NCBI GenBank assembly: GCA_007376405.1
Contig: VMGD01000010.1
Coordinates: 1 to 41,436, forward strand
DNA length: 41,436 nt
Direction of reading: 5' to 3'
Source of the DNA: Microgenomates group bacterium Gr01-1014_7
GTDB lineage: Bacteria > Patescibacteriota > Microgenomatia > Daviesbacterales > UBA10151
Below, piece after piece: positions 9,259-18,441 of the stretch (positions are counted from its first letter, which is position 1; each line of letters starts with the position of its first letter). The translations under genes were made by a program, and so were the position numbers. The notes beneath the pieces are model-generated. The model saw only the letters and a program-made list of their open reading frames with translations. It made no database searches and was not told the DNA's origin.

Positions 9259-9789
9259 TTAATTTCTTCCTCCTTTCATCAATTTTTTTTCTAGTTCAAA
9301 CGTGAGGGATTTTTGGAGCCAGTAAATAGGATTTCCCACATTTTGCGGCATTGAGCTTAGTTTCTTTGAAAGAAAATTAAAAACTTTGACAGGCGAGTCA
9401 TCTTGTAAAAGCGTAGCAGCGAATCTTGCGATATTAGAAACTTCGTTTGACCCCGCAGACTCTACGGCCAGTCCTAGAGCTGTTCTAGTAGCTCCCCAGA
9501 CTGGATTTAACTCTATAGGGGAACTTGTATCAAAGAAGTACTCCTTAGTTAAACCGCTAGATTCCTGTGAATGAGTCTCTTTTTGCTCAACTTTTTTAAC
9601 TCCCTGGGGTTTTGGCTCCTTAGGTTTTACTTCCTTGATAATTGGTTTAGATTCTTCCACAGGTTGTGTTTGATGCGTTTTCTCATGTGCCATTTCTAGG
9701 GCACTGCCAGTCACTCCCGTAGTAGGAGAATAGTCAGCTGGCTGCCAATTAGAAAAAAATCCACTGGTTTTAAATGTAAATGGTTCCAT
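9259..9789 (-). CDS. Hypothetical element protein
   Basis: 176-aa ORF in minus-strand operon. Confidence 0.6.
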   Translation of the reverse strand: MEPFTFKTSGFFSNWQPADYSPTTGVTGSALEMAHEKTHQTQPVEESKPIIKEVKPKEPKPQGVKKVEQKETHSQESSGLTKEYFFDTSSPIELNPVWGATRTALGLAVESAGSNEVSNIARFAATLLQDDSPVKVFNFLSKKLSSMPQNVGNPIYWLQKSLTFELEKKLMKGGRN

Positions 9790-9807
9790 ATTTTTTAATT
9801 CCTTTCT

Positions 9808-9993
9808 TTAATATTTAGTTGAATAGTATTTGCTGCTACTTTCTCTCTCCTGGTATCTGGCCTTCTTGATTTCACGGCACTTGGTACAACGCTTTGGCAA
9901 ACTGAATTCCTTTTCCTGGTAGAATCTCTGTTCTGCACTTGAGAAGTTGAACTCTTTTTGACAATCAATACAATTTAGTGTTTTATCATTCAT
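9808..9993 (-). CDS. Small zinc-ribbon protein
   Basis: LNCIDCQKEFNFSSAEQRFYQEKEFSLPKRCTKCRE, typical two-CxxC zinc ribbon. Confidence 0.75.
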   Translation of the reverse strand: MNDKTLNCIDCQKEFNFSSAEQRFYQEKEFSLPKRCTKCREIKKARYQERESSSKYYSTKY

Positions 9994-10009
9994 TTTTTTG
10001 TCTCCTTTC

Positions 10010-10312
10010 TTATGGTAAATTCTGGTTTAAAGTTAGAAGGTTCTCATTAAGGTACTTTGACACAGGTAGACCAAGCTCTCCAAGTGCTTGCGCCAAAAGG
10101 TCTGAAAGGTATGGAGAGGAAGGTGTTCCACCATTGTTAGTAATTATTTTTCTTAGGAATGCTTGGTCTATTGAGCCTCTGCTGTCACTCTTTGATACTG
10201 CAACAATGGTACCCACATATTTCTTGTGAAGCTCTCCTGCTGGAATTCTGGTGCTGCTAGGACCTGCTTTGGCTTCTTCTGCTGCTCTCCTGGTTGCTGA
10301 TAAACTAGCCAT
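10010..10312 (-). CDS. Hypothetical element protein
   Basis: 100-aa ORF immediately after the 1125-aa ORF. Confidence 0.55.
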   Translation of the reverse strand: MASLSATRRAAEEAKAGPSSTRIPAGELHKKYVGTIVAVSKSDSRGSIDQAFLRKIITNNGGTPSSPYLSDLLAQALGELGLPVSKYLNENLLTLNQNLP

Positions 10313-10313
10313 A

Positions 10314-13300
10314 TTAGAATTGCCCCCTGTTTAATTTCTGAAAGTTTAGCTTCTTGGTTCTTGCCTTTAATTGAGGTTTAATTTTCAATGCTGATACTTT
10401 CAAGGGCTTGAGTATTACGGGTTTTAATGTTGGGACTTTTATTGCTTTTATTTTCTTAGTTTTTGAAACCTTAAGAGATGGGCTTTTTATTGGCATTCTT
10501 TTTATCTTTGGTTTAGATGCTGTTGTTGATGATGATGGGTTGATGACAGAACGGATTAACCTATCAATGCCCTTTTTCTGGTCAAGTGTAATCCTTCCAG
10601 ATTCAGACCATTCAGAAGTTACTCCATAGGTAAGCAGTTTTTGTCCAGCAAGTTCTTCTAGCTTTGCCTTATATGCTTCAGAGTCTAATCCCTTAAGCAT
10701 TGAGGCCAGGGCCTTGCCTCTGTTCCCATTTTCAACCTCTAAACTTTTTAGAATTATTCCCTCTGCATCTCCTGGCTTAACTCCAAAATCTTGTAACATT
10801 TTATCTGTCTCTGCTTTTGAAAGTCCCAGAGAATAGATGTCTTTTACATTTGCTACTTGTTCAGCTGATTTCTGTTCCTGGGTAAATAGACTCATTATCA
10901 GATTTTCCTCTTCTTTATCAGCTGCCCCAACTTCTTTGATAAGTTTGGGTAATAAATCCAAAAGGTTAAAATCCACAGAAGGTTTAAGGGTAGGTTTTTT
11001 CTTCAAAAGCTCTGCTTTTTTCTCATCCAGTAACTTTTGAATCTCTCTTTTTTTCTCAAAGATTGTATAAGCTTTTGTAGGACTGATACCGCTATTAATC
11101 ATTTGGATGTACTGCTGGGTTTGCTTTGAACCTAAATTAGGAATGTCTTCATCATAATGCTGCTGTGCTGCTTCTGTCTGATTCTTGCCTAAAATAATAG
11201 GTTGTAGTTCTTTCTTTACAGGGTATTGAAGCTGGCCACTCTTTGAATAACTTCCGCCTTCCTGAACTGCTTTCAAACCTTCGTAAGTCTTTTTTATCTG
11301 ACTTCCAGCTGGTACATAATGAAGAGCTCCTCTTGTAACATTTGGATTCAATATTCTATCTTGGGGAGTTAATTTATTTCCATATTTATCAGTGTCCTGG
11401 GTTAGGGATTGAACTGCACCAACTGGTAACTGTAATGCGGGTGCACCAAAACGGAAAGCTGGAAATGTGTCCTTATAATCCAACCCTAATATTTTACCTA
11501 TGGTTGCAATAAATAAAACATTACTTGCAAGCCATCTTATAGAACCTATAACATCTTTTCTCTTAACCATTTCAATCAAAAATTCACTTTGTTTTAATGG
11601 GTAGGTCCCAAACTGTAGAAGAGTTTTTGCAATATCTGATTGAAGAATTGCTGGTGTGTCTATGACATCATACATGAATTGTGTGCGACCAACAATTTCT
11701 TTGGCATATTTAATTGCTGCCTCCTCTGTCATTCCTTTTGATATTCCCTGGGCCTTAGCTCCAAAATATGCAAAGCTACGATTGATTTTCTCAGCTGTAT
11801 TAAACATATAAAAGAGAGTTTTATCAGCCCGTTCCCAAAACTTGTGAACTGCTGAAATGGTTCTGTCTTGAACAATATCTTTCCCTATAACCCCAGCTGC
11901 CTCAAGTTCAGTATCTTTCCCCAGAAGGTACCTAGGCAAGTTTTGAAGGGTTTTAATTGCACCTACAATTAGATTCTTTTCTCCTACAATGGCGTAAGTA
12001 TTGGTTGTCTGTTGAAGGTTTCTTAAGGCTGATAATGGGTTAAGCCCCAGGAGGCTTCTAAAAACTGCCTGTCTGGCCGATTGCGTAACTACGTTAGTAG
12101 GTCTCTGGCCCAGCTTGTAACTAATAGGGGTAGATTTAACTAAATTGTCTAGTAAGTTGTCCAGGTCAGTTGGCTGCATGTTTATCTTGGCTATCTGATT
12201 CTTAACGTAGTTGTACGATTCTTCTGGTAGGCTGTCTGCCTTTGCTGCTATAACTTCAAGGGCTGGGTCCATCTGGAATTTTCGGGTGGCTCTCTTCACA
12301 TACGCACTCAAAGCAGCCCAGGTGTCGGTATTATATTCTGGTTTACCAGTTCTCTTCTGCAAAAATGGGTCCCACACACTAGAAACTACCTTTGAACGAA
12401 TGAGCTTTGCAATTTCTGGGTCAAACTCCTTTTCTACTACCCCTTGTGGAAATAGATGGGTAATATAGTCACTAATCTGTTTATCCTCTGGAAGCTTTAG
12501 TTTTGTGGCCCAACCCTTAAGATAACTTTTAATTTCTGTTGCCACCTGTAATTCATTAGGGTCAAGGGGTATTTTCTTCCCATCAAGATAATTAAATATT
12601 CTCTCATTAGCTCCTGGTTGGCTGGCTCTTTTTGCCCAGTTGGTAATATTGGAAATTTCGTGAGGTAATGCCTTTAAATAGTCATCATATTTTTGTCTTA
12701 ATAAATCACTTTCATTCTTCAAGCCTATTTTTTCAAATACTCGGTTAGGAGTTCTTAAATAATCCAGAAGGTTTACTTTTTGTTTTACAGAAACATTTTG
12801 CATTACAGAATCCAGTTCTTTTGCCTGATAGGTAGGTTTGCCTATTCTTTGAACTTCTTCCTGCATATCTTTTAAAAATCTCATTGACTCATTCCCACTA
12901 CCAGGGAGTTCTGCTCCAAACCTTTCAGATGCCTTGATGTTATTTTTAAGTAGGGAAGCTGCTTCTGCCCCAGATATTTTTTCTATTTGTGGTTTAGAAT
13001 ACCCAGCTTTTAATAGTTCATTTGAATAATTCAAAAGATGCGCTAATCTATCAGACTTGTCTAATTTAGAAAGAATTTGTTTCCCTTCTTCCACAAGTTT
13101 AGGAATAAGAAGTTCTCCTGCTCTTACTCCTACTTTTTGCACACCCATAGGAGAAAAGTTTATAGCCATATCTGCCATCTGTCTATTTCTTTCTTCTTCA
13201 CTCTTTGGCTGTGGGTAGAGTTCTGCTAATCTTTGATTTCTGGCTTGGTCATTTCCCTGGACAAAGTTAATAAAGTTTCCTACTTCCTGCTGGACAGAGT

Positions 13301-13691
13301 GAATATATTGCTGGTTAATTCTCTGACCTCTATTTTGCAAGTCCTGGTAAAAGTCTTGGAACCTTGGTTTTAATTCATCTAATCTGTTAGTAGTATCTTT
13401 TTCAAACCTCTGCTGCACAGCTTGGAATCCCTTTTGGAGGTTCTCAAGATGAAGCTGGGGAGTTTGGAATGGTCTTGGTTTAAGATATTCTCTGTATGCA
13501 GTTTCTTTTATTTGCTGGGAAATTGGCTGGACAGTCTTCTGCCATGATTGGAACCTGTTTGAGATGTCCTGTTGAATCTGCTTCACAGGCTGGAATTGTT
13601 TTTGAACCTCTGGGACTATTCCCATGGCTCTTTTGATAATACCCGTTCCTGTTTCTTTTAAGCTGTTAATTTGCTGAATGAAATTGTCCAT
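10314..13691 (-). CDS. Large virion-associated/polyvalent-type protein (1125 aa)
   Basis: Very long ORF with coiled-coil N-terminus, helical core (LLGLNPLSALRNLQQTTNTYAIVGEKN...) resembling phage large polyvalent-protein domains, Lys-rich repetitive C-terminus. Confidence 0.6.
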   Translation of the reverse strand: MDNFIQQINSLKETGTGIIKRAMGIVPEVQKQFQPVKQIQQDISNRFQSWQKTVQPISQQIKETAYREYLKPRPFQTPQLHLENLQKGFQAVQQRFEKDTTNRLDELKPRFQDFYQDLQNRGQRINQQYIHSVQQEVGNFINFVQGNDQARNQRLAELYPQPKSEEERNRQMADMAINFSPMGVQKVGVRAGELLIPKLVEEGKQILSKLDKSDRLAHLLNYSNELLKAGYSKPQIEKISGAEAASLLKNNIKASERFGAELPGSGNESMRFLKDMQEEVQRIGKPTYQAKELDSVMQNVSVKQKVNLLDYLRTPNRVFEKIGLKNESDLLRQKYDDYLKALPHEISNITNWAKRASQPGANERIFNYLDGKKIPLDPNELQVATEIKSYLKGWATKLKLPEDKQISDYITHLFPQGVVEKEFDPEIAKLIRSKVVSSVWDPFLQKRTGKPEYNTDTWAALSAYVKRATRKFQMDPALEVIAAKADSLPEESYNYVKNQIAKINMQPTDLDNLLDNLVKSTPISYKLGQRPTNVVTQSARQAVFRSLLGLNPLSALRNLQQTTNTYAIVGEKNLIVGAIKTLQNLPRYLLGKDTELEAAGVIGKDIVQDRTISAVHKFWERADKTLFYMFNTAEKINRSFAYFGAKAQGISKGMTEEAAIKYAKEIVGRTQFMYDVIDTPAILQSDIAKTLLQFGTYPLKQSEFLIEMVKRKDVIGSIRWLASNVLFIATIGKILGLDYKDTFPAFRFGAPALQLPVGAVQSLTQDTDKYGNKLTPQDRILNPNVTRGALHYVPAGSQIKKTYEGLKAVQEGGSYSKSGQLQYPVKKELQPIILGKNQTEAAQQHYDEDIPNLGSKQTQQYIQMINSGISPTKAYTIFEKKREIQKLLDEKKAELLKKKPTLKPSVDFNLLDLLPKLIKEVGAADKEEENLIMSLFTQEQKSAEQVANVKDIYSLGLSKAETDKMLQDFGVKPGDAEGIILKSLEVENGNRGKALASMLKGLDSEAYKAKLEELAGQKLLTYGVTSEWSESGRITLDQKKGIDRLIRSVINPSSSTTASKPKIKRMPIKSPSLKVSKTKKIKAIKVPTLKPVILKPLKVSALKIKPQLKARTKKLNFQKLNRGQF

Positions 13692-13694
13692 ATT

Positions 13695-14969
13695 TTAGGC
13701 AAAGGGGTTAATTAAATTCTGAAACTCGTCTTGTCTTTGGCCTAAATAGTTAGGAGTAGTTACTTGTTTCTTGGCTGGGGTGGTTGCAGAGGTTGGAGTA
13801 TAGGTTCTGCCCATAGTTGTTTTATCTGCCTGGAATTGAGAACTTGAGCCTATATTAGAATATTGTTGTTTCAAATCAGAGATGCCGTTATTTATAAGAA
13901 ACTGTTGTTGTTGGAACCACCCTTGGAGCTGCATATCATAATCTTTCTTTGACTGTACAACTGCTTGAGCAGCTGCCTGAGCTTCTGCTAGAAGATTATA
14001 TTTCGCAGTTGCCTTAGCTGATTCAACCTGATCTCTTGCATTGTTAATTTGCATTATTTGCTGTGAAAACTGGTCTGCAATGTCTCTTTTCTGCTGTTCG
14101 GCTGATGCTGCTATTCTGCTGCTCTCTCTTTGAACCCAATCTACAGACTTACTTTGAAAATCAAGAATAGTCTGGAAACTCCGAGTAAACGCTTGTTCTA
14201 TACCACCCTGGGTTCTCAAAACTTCCTGGTTGGAGAGCTCGTTAATTGCCCCACCCGTACTTGAACCACCGCCATATAATGCCTGTGTGTTTCTAGTTAA
14301 GGCGTTTTTTGCTCTAATCGCAGAGGCTAAGGCTGACTCTCTGTTTTGGGTAATATCTGACTTCTGTAAATCAATTGTTCTTTGACTTTCCAGTTTATTT
14401 GCTTGGAGAGCTGATTCCAGTTCTTGTGCAGAGGTTTTGATTTTAGATAACGCATTTGGAAGTTGTGTATTAGTCAGAAAATTCTCTTGATTCTGAAGAC
14501 TCGCATAGGTTGGGTTATAGATTGCATCAATTTGTGCACTCATATCTGGCTGCTGAGGTTGGTTATTACTGCTACTTCCAAACCCTCTAGCCTGTTTCAA
14601 TCTGTTTATATCTCGGTTAAAAACCTGAGTATAGTCCGCAAAAGCTTCAGAATTTGGCCATCCCTGGTAAAAATCCATGAAATTTTCAGAAGATGATGTG
14701 TTTGACGGTGTGTTTTGTTGTGATGGCTGGGGTTGGGTTTTTGGAGTTGGCTGATTGGCTTTTTCCCAAGCTTGTAAATCTGAGTTTTGAGTCCAGCTTC
14801 TGTTATCAGGTGGTGGAGTTTGAGTACTAGGAGGACCAAACAAGTTAGAACCACCTTGAGAGGTTCTTTGGCCACCAAATAAATTACTTATACCTTCACT
14901 CACCCCAAAATCGGGAAGGCCAAACCAACTTCCTTGATGAGATCCAAAAATACCCATAGTTAGTTGCAC
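13695..14969 (-). CDS. Gln/Asn/Ser-rich virion-like protein
   Basis: 424 aa, low-complexity Q/N-rich N-terminus plus long coiled coil; start may be at an internal ATG (MGIFGS...). Confidence 0.5.
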   Translation of the reverse strand: MQLTMGIFGSHQGSWFGLPDFGVSEGISNLFGGQRTSQGGSNLFGPPSTQTPPPDNRSWTQNSDLQAWEKANQPTPKTQPQPSQQNTPSNTSSSENFMDFYQGWPNSEAFADYTQVFNRDINRLKQARGFGSSSNNQPQQPDMSAQIDAIYNPTYASLQNQENFLTNTQLPNALSKIKTSAQELESALQANKLESQRTIDLQKSDITQNRESALASAIRAKNALTRNTQALYGGGSSTGGAINELSNQEVLRTQGGIEQAFTRSFQTILDFQSKSVDWVQRESSRIAASAEQQKRDIADQFSQQIMQINNARDQVESAKATAKYNLLAEAQAAAQAVVQSKKDYDMQLQGWFQQQQFLINNGISDLKQQYSNIGSSSQFQADKTTMGRTYTPTSATTPAKKQVTTPNYLGQRQDEFQNLINPFA

Positions 14970-15002
14970 TCCTGTGATAAAATAAAGTTAATGGCTATTA
15001 GA

Positions 15003-15113
15003 TTAAATTTGTTTAAAATTTTGTTGTTCATAATTTTTATTATCTTTATGGCTTATTTCATCCCTCTTTTTATGGGTACCCATTTTTGCCTCTTCGGGAT
15101 TGAGAGTGTTCAC
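15003..15113 (-). CDS. Possible 36-aa leader ORF (GTG start)
   Basis: AGGAGG upstream; VNTLNPEEAKMGTHKKRDEISHKDNKNYEQQNFKQI*; lies between tandem terminators and the 424-aa ORF. Confidence 0.35.
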   Translation of the reverse strand: MNTLNPEEAKMGTHKKRDEISHKDNKNYEQQNFKQI

Positions 15114-15145
15114 ACTTGCTTTACTTCCTCCTAATTTTTTCCTTT

Positions 15146-15177
15146 AAAAAAACAGCCTTTAATTTCTTATTGGCTGC
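15146..15177 (-). terminator. Intrinsic terminator-like hairpin in promoter P2 leader
   Basis: Minus strand CAGCC-N14-GGCTG followed by TTTTTTT. Confidence 0.6.
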
Positions 15178-15185
15178 CTTGAAAC

Positions 15186-15210
15186 AAAAAGGCCACCGAT
15201 TAAGGTGGTC
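15186..15210 (-). terminator. Intrinsic terminator-like hairpin in promoter P2 leader
   Basis: Minus strand GACCACC-ttaatc-GGTGGCC followed by TTTTTG. Confidence 0.7.
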
Positions 15211-15259
15211 TTAGAGTTGAGTTTAGTTGCAACTATCACTCAGCTAATTTATTAAATAC

Positions 15260-15290
15260 AGTATCGCTAACTAAAACACATCTTGTCAAG
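15260..15290 (-). promoter_or_regulatory. Promoter P2 (31 bp near-duplicate of P1)
   Basis: Minus strand CTTGACAAGATGTGTTTTAGTTAGCGATACT: TTGACA -35 and GATACT -10, spacer 18. Confidence 0.65.
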
Positions 15291-15317
15291 GCGTATGATG
15301 TATATATCTTTAGGTGG

Positions 15318-15323
15318 TATAAT
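15318..15323 (+). promoter_or_regulatory. -10 box TATAAT 7 nt before ATG 15331
   Basis: TATAAT-ctgggga-ATG, consistent with leaderless transcript. Confidence 0.5.
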
Positions 15324-15330
15324 CTGGGGA

Positions 15331-16044
15331 ATGAAACCACAGCTTATTGGGAATGGTATTAGAGCTAGGTGTCCTGATTGTGGTGGTGCTGTAACAACAT
15401 TTGAGTTTGATAGTCAAAATAGTGGTCATGGATATATTCTTCACGATACACAACACCATTATGATAGGCAGACTTTTAGCAGAATCTTATATTATCTGGG
15501 TAAATGTGCTGGTTGTGGTAGAGGTGGTCTAGCTAAAATTCATGACTATGGAAATGTAAAAGATGGAGCCTTGGAATGGTTTTTCCCGATGAGCATTGAA
15601 TCGCTTGAAGTTCCCACCCAAACACCAGAGCCGATTAAAAAGGAGTTTGAAGAAGCTGAACTTTGCGCATCTGTTGGGGCACGGAGGGCTGGGGCAGCTA
15701 TGTTGAGGTCTACTTTAGAAAAGGTTTTAAGAGATCATGGGTATACTGAAAGACACTTAACAGTAAATATAAAAAATGCTGGGGAGGATCAAGTAATTAC
15801 TCTTGTTCTTAAGAGGCAAATTTCTGATGTTGTAAAAGTTTTGGGTGATGAAGTATTACACCAGTCCTGGCGAGAGGTTACAGAAGAGGAATTTGAACTT
15901 GCCCATGAGTATACCCAAAACATCTTAAAGAATTTTTATGACTATCCAGATACAGTAGCAGAGATATTAAAAGAGAAGGGTAGATTAGTTGAAAAAGTAA
16001 ATAGTGAGGAAAAACCAGAAGAAGTAAAGGTTGAAGGCTCTTAA
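15331..16044 (+). CDS. DUF4145-like protein with N-terminal zinc ribbon
   Basis: CPDCGG...CAGCGRGG; EAELCASVGARRAGAAMLRSTLEKVLRDHG typical DUF4145 core; start set at ATG 15331 rather than TTG 15283. Confidence 0.7.
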   Translation: MKPQLIGNGIRARCPDCGGAVTTFEFDSQNSGHGYILHDTQHHYDRQTFSRILYYLGKCAGCGRGGLAKIHDYGNVKDGALEWFFPMSIESLEVPTQTPEPIKKEFEEAELCASVGARRAGAAMLRSTLEKVLRDHGYTERHLTVNIKNAGEDQVITLVLKRQISDVVKVLGDEVLHQSWREVTEEEFELAHEYTQNILKNFYDYPDTVAEILKEKGRLVEKVNSEEKPEEVKVEGS

Positions 16045-16741
16045 GAGATTATAGGCTAGTTTAGAAGCCCCACAGTAGGCCTAGAACGTCTTCTGTAGTT
16101 GGTTTGATAGGTAGCTTCATGCTTGAGCCTGGGGAAGTTTAGAATTTGAGGGTATGGGAATATATCTAATGTATATGTTATTGTCTGGAAAGTTTTATTT
16201 TTTATATTGTGATTTTTATTTGGGGGATTTATTTTTAAGTACAAATTCTCTAACGCTTTTCTAACATTTTAGGCATAATCCTGGAATTTTTTATTTTTAG
16301 TATTTTAAATCTAGGGAATGGTTTAAAAAGAGGGTATAAGCTTTTTCTTTCAGTCCATCATCCCGACCTTTAGGATCTTTCCTTGGCTGTGGGGTGTGTA
16401 CGGTGGGGGTGGTAGAAGCACAACCACCTACCTAGTCAACACCAGCTCTATCTGTTTATTTATGCAGACTAAGCCATGAAGTAGTGAAGGGAGTTGTTTT
16501 CTATTCTGTATTAACTATCTTACACATCCCTACTCTACACCGTATACTCTACTTAACGTAGCTTAACGCATATAGATATACAGGTATAATTTGAACTTAA
16601 AAAGAAAATAAAGGGGAAAATGTCTTAAGAGGAATGAGCTTTTGCAGTACCATTAAAGGGCTTTTGAGCCTGTTATTCCCGCCAGGAAGTTAAATTATTC
16701 ACAGTTTTTTAGTGAAAATGTAGCGATTTTGTAGGAAATTC

Positions 16742-17212
16742 TTACTCATCTATATACTCCCCCTCAACATCCCCTTCAACATATTCTGCTATCAGCTTCT
16801 TTTGAGTTTGAATAATGTTTAATATGCTTGGAGTTTGGGCTTTCTCTTTTACTGGCATAAAATCTGCATAACCAGCCATTTTCATAATTCTATCCCACCA
16901 TGCTGGGTCTTTGGCTATATTCATTTTCTTTTCAGCTACATCTATCATTTTTCCATAAGTTAAACCTTTGGTTTCTATAAGAGCTCGTATAAACTCTTTA
17001 CCCTGTTTCATATAACGGGAACCTATTACACTGGCCGAATGACGGGTGGCCTTCGGGTGAGCAACCTGGGCTGCTGCTGTTATGTTGCCACCATTTTCAA
17101 TATAGGCGTTTAAGAATCTTTCCAGCCTTTTGCTTAATAGTTTAATTTCTTTTAGTCTTTTAGGTTGTTTAACTTGAGGTTTTTTAATTTGTTGTAAGAC
17201 AGGTTTATCCAT
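16742..17212 (-). CDS. Terminase small subunit-like DNA-binding protein
   Basis: LSKRLERFLNAYIENGGNITAAAQVAHPKATRHSASVIGSRYMK...IDVAEKKMNIAKDPAWWDRIMKMAGY. Confidence 0.55.
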   Translation of the reverse strand: MDKPVLQQIKKPQVKQPKRLKEIKLLSKRLERFLNAYIENGGNITAAAQVAHPKATRHSASVIGSRYMKQGKEFIRALIETKGLTYGKMIDVAEKKMNIAKDPAWWDRIMKMAGYADFMPVKEKAQTPSILNIIQTQKKLIAEYVEGDVEGEYIDE

Positions 17213-17215
17213 AGC

Positions 17216-17596
17216 TTAAGAAACAATCGATTGTTTTGTTATTTGTCTTTTCTTTGATACAGCTGGTGGTTCTTCTTGTAGTGCAGTCAGTAAAGCATTT
17301 ATAAGTCTTAATTTTGCTTCTTTATAAACAGCCATCAATTTTCCAAAACCATACCTTTTAAGTACCTTGTCTCTTTTGTCTGGTTCTAAGAAAGGATTAA
17401 CTTCTGGGTGGTCGTCTAAATTATTCTGTAAACCCATTGTAAATTCACTTAAATAATTCTCAGGTTGAAGTATCCCAAAGATTGTATAGAAAAGATTAGT
17501 TGCATCTCTCTCGATATCCTGGCAAATAAGGTTTTGTTCTTTTGGTTTTAATTTATCCATAGTTTGTTGTTTACCGCCCGACTTTGAGGCTGACAA
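17216..17596 (-). CDS. Hypothetical element protein
   Basis: 126-aa ORF; likely real start MDKLKPKEQN near 17560. Confidence 0.5.
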   Translation of the reverse strand: MSASKSGGKQQTMDKLKPKEQNLICQDIERDATNLFYTIFGILQPENYLSEFTMGLQNNLDDHPEVNPFLEPDKRDKVLKRYGFGKLMAVYKEAKLRLINALLTALQEEPPAVSKKRQITKQSIVS

Positions 17597-17605
17597 TCGA
17601 TTGTT

Positions 17606-18019
17606 TTATAGTCTTTTTGCACCACACTGAATACAAAGCGGTTTCTCATTTGCAATAAATCCACAAGATGCACAAAAGGTTTTCTCTTTGGGCTGTTCTA
17701 TTTCTGGTTTTGCTAGATTTGCTTCTCCTGAATTGTCACTGTCGACAAAGCCTGCAACTACACGCCCTCCTGTAGGTGGAGTTCCAACTCCACTTCCTAG
17801 CATTAATACTTTTTCCTCAATCTGTGCCAACACCTTTTCACTTGTACCTATTACATTTGAAGTTATCAGTTGTCCATAGCCCCCCTGTAAAATTAGGTCT
17901 TGGAGTAGCTTAGAAGAGATTTTGTTATCAGCGAACTTAATTACTAAGTAACCTATAATTAGGGATGAAACCAATTGACCTGCTTCTGCGAGTTTTACGT
18001 CAAATTCTTTTTTATCCAT
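17606..18019 (-). CDS. Hypothetical protein with C-terminal zinc ribbon
   Basis: CASCGFIANEKPLCIQCGAKRL at C-terminus. Confidence 0.6.
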   Translation of the reverse strand: MDKKEFDVKLAEAGQLVSSLIIGYLVIKFADNKISSKLLQDLILQGGYGQLITSNVIGTSEKVLAQIEEKVLMLGSGVGTPPTGGRVVAGFVDSDNSGEANLAKPEIEQPKEKTFCASCGFIANEKPLCIQCGAKRL

Positions 18020-18158
18020 TTGTTCTAACCTCTCTTTTTAGAGTTTGAGTCTTTTTAAGAAGTTCAAGAGCAACTTCTGCAAGAGGTGTTCTCTCCTCTG
18101 GTTTTGAGGGAGTAGAATAATCGATTGTTTTGTTAGGTTGTTTTAGTTTACTTTCCAT
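18012..18158 (-). CDS. Small ORF coupled to neighbours (48 aa)
   Basis: MESKLKQPNKTIDYSTPSKPEERTPLAEVALELLKKTQTLKREVRTNG; ATGGATAA overlap with next ORF start, ATG inside end of previous ORF. Confidence 0.5.
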   Translation of the reverse strand: MESKLKQPNKTIDYSTPSKPEERTPLAEVALELLKKTQTLKREVRTNG

Positions 18159-18438
18159 ATTTGAAAGGTCCAATACTTCTGGTTTTACTATTAATTATCT
18201 TAGCTTTCTCCTCTTCTGTTAAAGAATACTTCTGCGGATTTTGGTACCTCTTTACAGCTGCGGAAAGCCGTTTATGTTTGTCGCATAGGTGAGGTTTTCT
18301 TCGTATGTCCTTTGTCTCAAATAGCTGGGGACAAATTTCACACCTGGCCAAAGAAGTCCCTTTTGAAGCAAGATACCTTGCGTCTTCTTCAGTGGCTTTT
18401 CCCTCCTCTATTAATTGTTTTATAGAAACTTGTGACAT
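18148..18438 (-). CDS. Small zinc-finger-like protein
   Basis: CEICPQLFETKDIRRKPHLCDKH. Confidence 0.55.
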   Translation of the reverse strand: MSQVSIKQLIEEGKATEEDARYLASKGTSLARCEICPQLFETKDIRRKPHLCDKHKRLSAAVKRYQNPQKYSLTEEEKAKIINSKTRSIGPFKYGK

Positions 18439-18441
18439 ATT

